A stretch of 30,607 bases of DNA from Borrelia coriaceae (GTDB lineage: Bacteria; Spirochaetota; Spirochaetia; Borreliales; Borreliaceae): the NCBI RefSeq assembly GCF_023035295.1, contig NZ_CP075093.1, positions 1 through 30,607 of the forward strand, given 5' to 3'. Both the position numbers and the translations under genes were made by a program. Positions 17,891 to 24,849 of the stretch are shown here, piece after piece. A model generated the notes under the pieces. It was not told where the DNA came from. It worked only from the letters and a program-made list of their open reading frames with translations, and searched no databases. The first letter of the stretch is position 1, and the number at the start of each line of letters is the position of its first letter.

Positions 17891-18132
17891 ATCCCTTAAC
17901 TAAAGAGACAAAATATAAAAAGGGGAAACATCTCTCCTCAAGAAAGGTTTCACTTAATGGATTCATTACTTAATTTACGTATTGCCTATTATTTAGTATC
18001 AGTACCAGATGCAGTCACTTCTGAAGACTGATCCTCTTGTTTAACTTCGGCTAGCACCTTATTTATTATTTTTAAACCACTATCGACAGTATTTCTTATT
18101 GCTATTATAAGAGTACTTAATGTCTTATTTAC
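17891..18132. repeat. 242-nt near-identical block, copy 2
   Basis: Partner of 14634-14875 (see there). Beyond 18132 the two coding sequences diverge immediately (ACAGCACTAGCTGCTGCATC against ACTGCACTAGCGGCTGCACC), and before 17891 the flanks differ as well. Confidence 0.93.
17919..17955 (-). terminator. Cassette terminator
   Basis: Same hairpin as at 14662-14698; the only difference between the blocks (A at 17952) puts a mismatch in the stem. Confidence 0.6.
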
Positions 18133-19020
18133 AGCACTAGCTGCTGCATCTTTAACTATAGCAATAGCATCGTCAGCAGTAGTCTGCCCAGCGAATTTAC
18201 CACCTGTAGCCATAGCTCTAAGTGCTATAGCCCCTGCTACTGTTGCATCTTTAGCACTATTTACAGCATTGACACTACCAGAATTTTGTGTATTTTTAGC
18301 TAACGTAGCAGCTGCACCACCTTCTCCTTGAGAAATAGCTTTTAAAATATCAGCCCCAGTTACTGCCCCAACAGCTTTTGCTGCATCAGCTGCTGCTTTT
18401 TTTGCATTGGCAGCCCCAGCACCGGCATTATTATTAGCAAATAAATGACCTGCATTATCATTACTATTAGCTCTTGGAGTCTGACCATCGTCAGCTTTTT
18501 TATCATTCCCAGCATTAGGATTTCCTTCTTGAAGAACTAAATCCACAATAGTCTTAATTGGCTTTATTAATTTCTCAGCCTCACCAGGATTACCAGCAGT
18601 AGCAGAATTAGGCATATTGCCAAGTGGCTCAGAACCCTTAGAAACCTTTGATGCTTCCCTAGTGCATGCTGCAATTACATCTAATGTCACTATAAATTTA
18701 TCAACAAGTGTCCTTACCTTATCATAATGCTCATTGTTAGCAATGTCAGATGTCAACTTATCTTTAACTTTTTCTATAGTGTCAGCAATATTATTAAAAT
18801 ACTTTCCTACTTCACTCTTTGGTGTCTCAGCCTTAAACTCTAAAATACCACCAATCATCTCCCCAAAAGAAGTAAAAATATCTAAGAAATTTTGTCTTAA
18901 ATTAGATATAGAGAGTATAAAATCTTTTTGCTTTTGAAGTTCTTCTATTACTCCATTATTACAAGAAAGGAAAAGAGAGATAAATAATGCTGCACAAATT
19001 CTTTTTATTCTAATATTTTT
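17989..19020 (-). pseudogene. vlp: Vlp7-like vlp copy without start codon, joined to a lipoprotein gene
   Basis: Vlp similarity begins abruptly at codon [20 protein letters not shown] and runs in one frame of 344 codons to the stop at 17989. The first five codons, RBS and ACGTAATAT flank are absent; 13 nt upstream is instead the stop codon of the lipoprotein gene 19034-19936. The first in-frame ATG is at 18856-18858, after the signal peptide and lipobox, so the copy cannot make a surface protein in place. Body: QKQKDFILSISNLRQNFLDI, SFGEMIGGILEFKAETPKSE, a Cys in VIAACTREASK, AVGAVTGADILKAISQGEGG, and the element AKDATVAGAIALRAMATGGK; the last 48 codons are those of the gene at 14732. Confidence 0.85.
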
Positions 19021-19033
19021 ATCTTCAAAACTT

Positions 19034-19936
19034 TTACAAAAAAGATCTTACATCCTTAACAAGTTCTTCTATATCTTTCTTTTCTCCTCTAGCACCAGCT
19101 AGCTTACTAGAAGCAGATTCCAATTGATTCAAAGCACTTTCCGCATAACTTTGTGCACTTTTAGCTAATAAACCACCCTTGTCTCTCCTTGGAAAGGAAT
19201 AACTTCTACTCTTATTTTTCAATCTTTCAATAAGAGCTTCTTTTAAAGTCTTTTGTGCATTTTCAAACAAACCTTTTGCAGATCCCAACTCACTAAGTCC
19301 ACTATCAACCTGATTCATAATCATATCAAGATTAGATCTTTGCTCATTTAAATCATTATGTAATTGAACTAATTTCTGTATTTCGTTTCTATATTTCATT
19401 TTACCTTCTCTAGAATGATCCATTTTCAATAGCTCGATCTTAGCTTTAAGCTCTAAAAATGTATGATAAAAACTAGATTCTAAATCTTTATATTCATCCT
19501 TAAGTTCACGTGCATTCTCAATTAATTGGCCAAATTGAAACTCCTTAAGTACACTTTTTACCTTGTCAATCTCTGTTTGGGCTTCTTTTTCTTCCCTAGT
19601 AATTACAACTAAATCTTCCTTTTCTATTCTTACTTCTTTCTGTTGAGGATAATACGGATACCCTTGTTGAAAATACATTGGAATCTCAGTATTAAAAAAC
19701 ACCTCCTGCATATCTTTTTGTACTCTTACAGGTGCTTCAAAAAGATTAATATCATCTAATTGTTTTTCCACAAAATCTTTATTTTCTTTTCTAACTTTTA
19801 AAGCTTCTACGTTTGTATTTTCCACTTCTAAAGACTTATCTCTTGCTCTACTTAGCAATTCATTCAAAGCATTTATATCACATGACAGCAAACACAATAA
19901 TACTAATATGTATACTGCCAAAATATTTTTATTCAT
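19034..19936 (-). CDS. Surface lipoprotein, CDIN-LNELL paralogue 2
   Basis: A 300-residue lipoprotein. The signal peptide ends LLCLLSC (Cys19); the mature protein begins CDINALNELLSRARDKSLE like the gene at 2973-3815. An unusual Tyr/Pro/Gln-rich patch follows around 92-102 (YFQQGYPYYPQQ), then long charged helices (about 110-300) with NEIQKLVQLHNDLNEQRSNL. It lacks the vlp leader, has an AGGAGAGG site and its own candidate promoter, so it is probably a single-copy expressed gene sitting among donors. A palindrome stands 30 nt before its start. Downstream it abuts a start-less vlp copy with no terminator between, so its transcript may run into that copy. The family is not identified with confidence; a P35-like lipoprotein is possible. 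Confidence 0.75.
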   Translation of the reverse strand: MNKNILAVYILVLLCLLSCDINALNELLSRARDKSLEVENTNVEALKVRKENKDFVEKQLDDINLFEAPVRVQKDMQEVFFNTEIPMYFQQGYPYYPQQKEVRIEKEDLVVITREEKEAQTEIDKVKSVLKEFQFGQLIENARELKDEYKDLESSFYHTFLELKAKIELLKMDHSREGKMKYRNEIQKLVQLHNDLNEQRSNLDMIMNQVDSGLSELGSAKGLFENAQKTLKEALIERLKNKSRSYSFPRRDKGGLLAKSAQSYAESALNQLESASSKLAGARGEKKDIEELVKDVRSFL

Positions 19937-19965
19937 ATTCCTCTCCTAAAATATCAAATTATTCA

Positions 19966-19997
19966 ATTATGGTGTCTCGACCTTGAAACACCATAAT
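19966..19997. promoter_or_regulatory. Perfect 10-bp dyad upstream of lipoprotein 19034-19936
   Basis: ATTATGGTGT (19966-19975) and ACACCATAAT (19988-19997) flank 12 nt. It has no T-run on the gene side and lies between the candidate promoter and the start, so it may be an operator or a 5' UTR hairpin. The paralogous gene at 2973 lacks it. Confidence 0.5.
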
Positions 19998-20049
19998 CAC
20001 TGGCAAGTATATATCCTTTATTTCAAATATCAAATAATAAACTAACTAA

Positions 20050-20079
20050 ACTATACCTAGTTACTCTTTTAGTAATTAA
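20050..20079 (-). promoter_or_regulatory. Candidate promoter of lipoprotein 19034-19936
   Basis: Minus-strand TTAATT (20074-20079) and TATAGT (20050-20055), 18 nt apart, about 113 nt before the start codon; the arrangement is conserved with 3927-3956. Confidence 0.4.
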
Positions 20080-20189
20080 AGTTAATCTTATAAAATTTTA
20101 TCTCTAACTAGAAAAAGACTTAGCAATACAACAATTTCTATAATATTGTTTTTTAGTACAAACTTTAATTACTAAAACTCCAGTAAACA

Positions 20190-20363
20190 TATCAAAAAAA
20201 GAAATAAAAACATCTAAAAGCCATTACCTAAATTAGCTAGAGAGGCTAAGAAAGTATTTTCCTTTTCAAGTTCTTCTATTCCATTATTACAAAAAAGGAA
20301 TAGAGAAATAAATAATGTTGCACAAATACTTTTTATATTTATATTTTTAATATTTATTTTCAT
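20190..20363 (-). pseudogene. vlp: 5' stub of a vlp gene
   Basis: A normal leader [18 protein letters not shown] with an altered lipobox (FLFC), then GIEELEKENTFLASLANLGN and a stop at codon 50. A one-base deletion there hides the continuation DVFISFFDMFTGVLVIK, after which Vlp similarity fades, at the same place as in the stub at 4050-4244. Both stubs therefore descend from one truncated ancestor. Confidence 0.8.
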
Positions 20364-20399
20364 ATATTACGTGCCTCTTTTCTCCCTTTCATCTAACTT

Positions 20400-20707
20400 A
20401 AACCTGGATATGAATTTGTCATTTTCAGACTTCAAAGCATTAACCTTTGCTCTAAGTTCATTGGTAATCTCATTAATTTTCACCAATTTTTCTAAGTCAA
20501 CCTTCAATAGCTAGTATTACCTGCAATATCTCTTGCAATTAAACCCTCATTTAACCTGATGGTAACAACAGTAAGAGCACCATTAACATCTGTACTAAGT
20601 TTCTGTCTAATAACTTTAGCAAGATCATCTACTGAGCTAATTAAAGCCTGTCCTGCTTTGAGTGATGTTCCACTACTACCACAAGATATTAATACAAATA
20701 AATCCAC
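20400..20707 (-). pseudogene. Decayed lipoprotein gene of unknown family
   Basis: From a GTG at 20705-20707, with AGGAGGA just upstream, one frame reads MDLFVLISCGSSGTSLKAGQ, which looks like the tail of a lipoprotein signal peptide (LFVLISC) whose beginning is lost. It continues VDDLAKVIRQKLSTDVNGAL and stops at 20504. In another frame beyond the stop, VDLEKLVKINEITNELRAKV leads on as helical sequence to about 20400. Not Vlp or Vsp by eye. Confidence 0.5.
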
Positions 20708-20816
20708 TCCTCCTATTATTATCCCTCCCCCTTTTTATCTTCCTCTTTCCTTTTTTTCTCCATTTCTTCTTACCGCTTTTTATCCTTCAAGGAGCAAAAT
20801 AGTTAATAAACTTTAA

Positions 20817-20945
20817 ATTTTAAGAAAAGCTAAGAGCATAATGTTCCTAACAGGAGATTCTAGTAATAACTTAGAAGTTCCTATTAAGATATTAATTAGA
20901 GATGTAGATTTACATAAATTCTATAAAAAAATAATAAAAGAATAA
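20817..20945 (+). pseudogene. Short fragment of a plasmid gene
   Basis: An open stretch after a stop at 20814-20816 reads ILRKAKSIMFLTGDSSNNLE and ends DLHKFYKKIIKE at 20945. The composition looks like real Borrelia coding sequence, perhaps the C-terminal end of a plasmid gene, but I do not recognise it and there is no upstream RBS. Confidence 0.3.
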
Positions 20946-21083
20946 GCTTTATGTTGGAAAGTATTTATAAAAATAATAGAATGTATTTTCTAGAATCTGC
21001 ATCAAGATATAAATCTTGTAGAAAAAAAGAAATATAAAAAATAAAATTGTAAAATCATTAAACATTGAATGGCATCTTATTTA

Positions 21084-24000
21084 TTAGTTAAACTCTTTAA
21101 GACTTAAAACTATACTATCAATTTCTCTTTGAATGTTGATTGTAAAGTGAATTACTTTAGCAACTTTCTCAAGATGTTCAATTTCATTAATACCTAAAAT
21201 CCTTCCTTTTCTATATTTTAGATAACTTTTAAGAACTTGATAACTTCCAATAGTGTATTCATAGACTTCAATAGGAATATTAATCAATTTAGAAGTGTCA
21301 TTATAATAAAGTTCATTTACTTCTTCTTTATAAAGAATGTTTGCTATCACTTTGTTTGGATTTTGATTCAAATCTATAATATGAACTCCAATATTACTAT
21401 TGAGTTTTGAAGTATACTTTAATAAATGAGCATCAATAAGACGCTTACCTAGATCACTAAGTTTTAAAAAAATTTCTATATTATCTACAAAGATGATTTG
21501 AGGAAAATCTATTTTAAGAAATTCAACAAATCGAGTTCTATAAGTACTTGAGTACAACACTGCATAAATGTAGCTAAGTATTTCTTCAGGAGTAAATTTT
21601 TTACCGTATTTAGTATTAATAAATGCTCTAAAAGTAGTCTTGAAATTTTCTTTTACTATATCTTTAAATACTCCTTGATCTTCTTTTACATAAAGAGGAA
21701 AAACATAGCTAGATTCTTTAGTTCGATTTGAAACTATACACATATCTGAAATTTTAAAAGTAATTAAAGCATGACAAAAATTATTTGATGATAAAAGTCT
21801 TGTTGTAATAAGTCCTATATTATTCTCAATTTCTAAAAGATGCCTCATTAGTTTGTATCTAGGCTCTATTACAACCCCTGGGTTTTTAGAATAATAAGTA
21901 AATCTACTGTCAAATGGTCTGTATGATATTTCTTTAATATAACTTGGGTTGATATTAGTAGTTTTTAAAAACTCCTGAACTTCTGTTAACTTCCAAAACA
22001 TAGAATCTTTTTTTATATCGTATTTAATACGAGCATCTTGTTCTGATAAATATGCAAAATTATTAAGCTTCTTAAGTAGTTCTTTTTCTGTGTAGTCAAT
22101 AGCTATTCTGTCTTTTTTAGTTTTTATTCCAGAATTTTTTTCTATAAAAATATCTATTAAAGAAATTCCTTTACTATAAATATCTGCATTTGAAGAGTCT
22201 TTTTTAATAAAAAAATAATTAGGTGGACAGTATTCTAATTTTTCAAAATCAATACTAAAAATATTGTTTCTATCTAAGAAATTATACTTTTCTTCTCTTT
22301 TACCTCTTATACTTTTATAATATATATGAGCCAATTGATTCTTTTTTAACTCATCCTTATATTTAGCAAATATGGCAATTGCAACTCCGGTTTGAATATC
22401 AAATATATTTTCATCTATTTTATTATCATCGGTTTTTTCTTTTTTACGTAAATTACCATGTAAATTTAGTATATAAATTTCATCAAATGTACTTAAGAGA
22501 TGATATCTCATACCTCTGAATGTTATGTTATCTAAATATCCATTGTTAGTAATAATTCCAATTAATCCTTCTTCTGGTTTTTCAAATTTATGTTCTGCAA
22601 ACCTAATAAATTTAACATAATCATCGTTAAGTGGTTTATGGTTTTTTTCATTTAAAGGCATATTTTTTATTTGTTTATATTCCTTAACTAGATTCAATAT
22701 ATATTCATTATTATTTTTTGATTCTGAACTATAAGGAGGATTTCCAAGTATTACAAGTATTGGCTTACGTTTAACTTCATTTGTAAGTTCATTTTCTTCA
22801 CTAATTGCAGGAAATAATCCTGTAAAACTCTTTTGATCTGGAATGGTTGTTATATCAAGAGTATTAGTTAGAAATACTTGTAGTTTATTGTCTTTATTAT
22901 TAAAATCAACGTTAAAAACTTCTTTCAAATACTGACTTAGTTTAAGATGAGTCACTGCATATGGAGTCATTAAGTATTCAAATCCATAAATATTCTTTAG
23001 AATATGAGTATTAATATAATATTCTTGTTTACCAGATTCTTTTTTAATTTCTTTTAATATTTCTTTTATAACTTCAAGTAAAAATGTACCAGTTCCTGTT
23101 GCAAAATCTAGTACAGTAACTTTATCTCTATTTGCAAGACCTCTTTCGAAATTAAATTTAGTTTTTAGAGTTTCATGTAAACTTCGTGTAATAAAACTTA
23201 CAACTGAATAAGAAGTGTAGTAAACTCCCTTAGCTTTCCTTAAATCATCATCGTATTTAGAAAGAAAATCTTCATAAAAATAAAGGTATGGATCTTTTGA
23301 ATTTAAACAAGAACTAGTAAATGAAAATTCTTCAAAGATAAGTTCTGAGTCAATATTATTTACTACATTAATAATTTCTTCTAAAATCCATTTTAAACTA
23401 TTGTATTCATTATTTGTCTCAATATCATCAATTAATTTTAATATATCTCTTATAAGGGAAAAATTACTTGGTATAAACTTCTTAATATTATAAAAATCTA
23501 TTTTTTCACTATTTTTATTATTAAGTCTGGCAATGAATAGTCCATAGGTAATAGTTTGAGAAATTGAATCTGAAAACTCATTTATAGTAAAATTACTACT
23601 ATAAATATTTTCTTTAAGTACATTATAAGTTGCAACTAAGGTATTTATCTTGTTAAAAGACATACTTAACTCTAAATTTTTTTCTATTAATTCTTTTAAA
23701 GCCTTTGTCCTATATGAAAGAAAACTGGCAAGATCTTCTATGTTTTTAATTCTCTGAGGTATAGATTCAAAAAATCTATTTAAAGTATTTATAACTTTAT
23801 TTACTTTGGTACTGTCAAGCTTAAGATATGGTTTTTCCAGTTCTTCTTTAGTTATTAAAATTTCTCTTTCTATAACCTCTTTATTTCGTATTAAAACAAA
23901 CTCAATATAGTTTGTAAGTATTATATTAGAAGACAACTCTTTATATTTCTCAATTTGAGGACTTTTTAGTGTATCATCTAAATTTTTTTCAATTTTTTTA

Positions 24001-24230
24001 ACTTCAATATACCCTATTATGCTTTCATTCGTTTTAACTATATAGTCAGGAGAGCCAAAACCTTCTTTGCTACGCCTTGGTTCATGTTGAATAGTAATAC
24101 TCGGATTATTAATAAAATTCTTAAGTAAATATTGCAAATAACTCCTATCAGTATGTTCTGTTTTATCAACTATTGAGGTTTTCTCTAGACTGGCTATATA
24201 TTCTTCAAACAAAGATTCTTTATTATTCAT
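21084..24230 (-). CDS. Type IIG restriction endonuclease/adenine methyltransferase
   Basis: A 1048-residue fused enzyme that both cuts and methylates DNA. N-terminal nuclease of the PD-(D/E)xK type: PD at 61-62 and EVKK at 76-79. A helical connector (about 130-330) leads to an N6-adenine methyltransferase with motif X GVYYTS (335-340), SAM-binding motif I DFATGTGTF (375-383) and catalytic motif IV NPPY (497-500). The C-terminal third (about 680-1040) should hold the target-recognition domain. All catalytic motifs are complete, so it looks active. Borrelia plasmids commonly carry single-gene enzymes of this kind (BBE02, BBQ67 and BBH09 of B. burgdorferi), which reduce uptake of foreign DNA; holding one could also favour retention of this plasmid. 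The start has no obvious Shine-Dalgarno sequence. No separate specificity or modification gene is present. The recognition sequence cannot be read from the protein by eye. Confidence 0.92.
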   Translation of the reverse strand: MNNKESLFEEYIASLEKTSIVDKTEHTDRSYLQYLLKNFINNPSITIQHEPRRSKEGFGSPDYIVKTNESIIGYIEVKKIEKNLDDTLKSPQIEKYKELSSNIILTNYIEFVLIRNKEVIEREILITKEELEKPYLKLDSTKVNKVINTLNRFFESIPQRIKNIEDLASFLSYRTKALKELIEKNLELSMSFNKINTLVATYNVLKENIYSSNFTINEFSDSISQTITYGLFIARLNNKNSEKIDFYNIKKFIPSNFSLIRDILKLIDDIETNNEYNSLKWILEEIINVVNNIDSELIFEEFSFTSSCLNSKDPYLYFYEDFLSKYDDDLRKAKGVYYTSYSVVSFITRSLHETLKTKFNFERGLANRDKVTVLDFATGTGTFLLEVIKEILKEIKKESGKQEYYINTHILKNIYGFEYLMTPYAVTHLKLSQYLKEVFNVDFNNKDNKLQVFLTNTLDITTIPDQKSFTGLFPAISEENELTNEVKRKPILVILGNPPYSSESKNNNEYILNLVKEYKQIKNMPLNEKNHKPLNDDYVKFIRFAEHKFEKPEEGLIGIITNNGYLDNITFRGMRYHLLSTFDEIYILNLHGNLRKKEKTDDNKIDENIFDIQTGVAIAIFAKYKDELKKNQLAHIYYKSIRGKREEKYNFLDRNNIFSIDFEKLEYCPPNYFFIKKDSSNADIYSKGISLIDIFIEKNSGIKTKKDRIAIDYTEKELLKKLNNFAYLSEQDARIKYDIKKDSMFWKLTEVQEFLKTTNINPSYIKEISYRPFDSRFTYYSKNPGVVIEPRYKLMRHLLEIENNIGLITTRLLSSNNFCHALITFKISDMCIVSNRTKESSYVFPLYVKEDQGVFKDIVKENFKTTFRAFINTKYGKKFTPEEILSYIYAVLYSSTYRTRFVEFLKIDFPQIIFVDNIEIFLKLSDLGKRLIDAHLLKYTSKLNSNIGVHIIDLNQNPNKVIANILYKEEVNELYYNDTSKLINIPIEVYEYTIGSYQVLKSYLKYRKGRILGINEIEHLEKVAKVIHFTINIQREIDSIVLSLKEFN

Positions 24231-24286
24231 ACTGTTTTTGTTAAAAAACTACATTTAAAATGTATCGTAATGATGAGAACTTCTAA

Positions 24287-24315
24287 ATTATATGAAAAGA
24301 ATAAATATTTATTCA
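24287..24315 (-). promoter_or_regulatory. Candidate promoter of the restriction-modification gene
   Basis: TATAAT on the minus strand (24287-24292) is preceded at 17 nt by TGAATA (24310-24315), 57 nt before the start codon. The -35 match is poor. Confidence 0.35.
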
Positions 24316-24639
24316 TTATCCATACTCCTTTTTAAATTAAAAGCAAATTATAGATATTTTAAACACAATATTTATGGTTTTTATTAGCTAAATTTTTACT
24401 AGCTTTTTGCTATCAAGATCAATTAAAAGGGTAAAAAAATATATTTTGATATTTTTTCTATAGTCTTTGCTATTTCTACTTAAGTACAATATATATTACG
24501 TAATATAAGATTTTCTATTTATCGACTTTATTTTTTTCGCTTAATTAACTACCACTTATTGATTTATTGTATATGAATTCTATTTACTTGTCTAGTTTAA
24601 AGACTATTTCTTATAATAAAGAACTACAATCTTCTCGCT

Positions 24640-24762
24640 TTAGGTATTAAGTTTAATAGTTTTTTTTACTGTTTTAAGTCCTTCATCTATTGTCTTTCTT
24701 ATCACTATAATTAATGTATTTAATGCATTAGTTACTGCACTAGTAGCCACATCTTTTAACCA
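24640..24762 (-). pseudogene. vlp: 3' remnant of a vlp gene outside the archive
   Basis: One uninterrupted frame of 41 codons reads [20 protein letters not shown] then [19 protein letters not shown] and stops at 24640-24642. This is the Vlp7-like tail of the sub-type seen at 13569 and 16772 ([11 protein letters not shown]). Nothing of the remaining gene is visible upstream. Confidence 0.85.
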
Positions 24763-24849
24763 ATTTTATTATAGAAAATATAAAAAATAAAAAAAAGACC
24801 ACTATCTATAAAAATTTCATAAATTAATTTATTAGTAAAATATAAACTA

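Larger units (their letters stand above)
20046..20375. repeat. Archive-flanking direct repeat, right copy
   Basis: Counterpart of 3923-4256; by eye roughly 80-90% of bases agree over about 330 bp with a few short indels. Confidence 0.85.
3923..20376 (-). other. Silent vlp/vsp antigen archive
   Basis: All vlp and vsp copies point leftward. A typical unit runs about 1.1-1.2 kb: a short AT-rich 5' flank with a GGAGG-type site and ACGTAATAT, the reading frame, a stop, and a GGAAAAC/GTTTTCC-type hairpin. No unit has a recognisable promoter in its flank. In relapsing fever Borrelia such copies are unexpressed donors, and one expression site elsewhere carries the promoter. Order from right to left: stub, lipoprotein, Vlp7-like, Vlp7-like, vsp, three Vlp7-like, DPWAMI-type, Vlp7-like, DPWAMI-type, VlsE-like, ruined vsp, DPWAMI-type, VlsE-like, stub, lipoprotein. 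Confidence 0.85.
24231..24849. other. Non-coding interval with a vlp scrap
   Basis: Between the restriction gene and the membrane-protein gene there is only AT-rich sequence, the candidate promoter at 24287-24315 and the vlp remnant at 24640-24762. Confidence 0.6.

Noticed and set aside
3923..20376. vlp expression site in this window
   Set aside because: No cassette has a promoter in its 5' flank, and none lies next to a telomere as the known expression sites do.
20978..21030. CAAGAT/ATCTTG hairpin as terminator of the restriction-modification gene
   Set aside because: The stem is only 6 bp and not followed by T residues on the minus strand.
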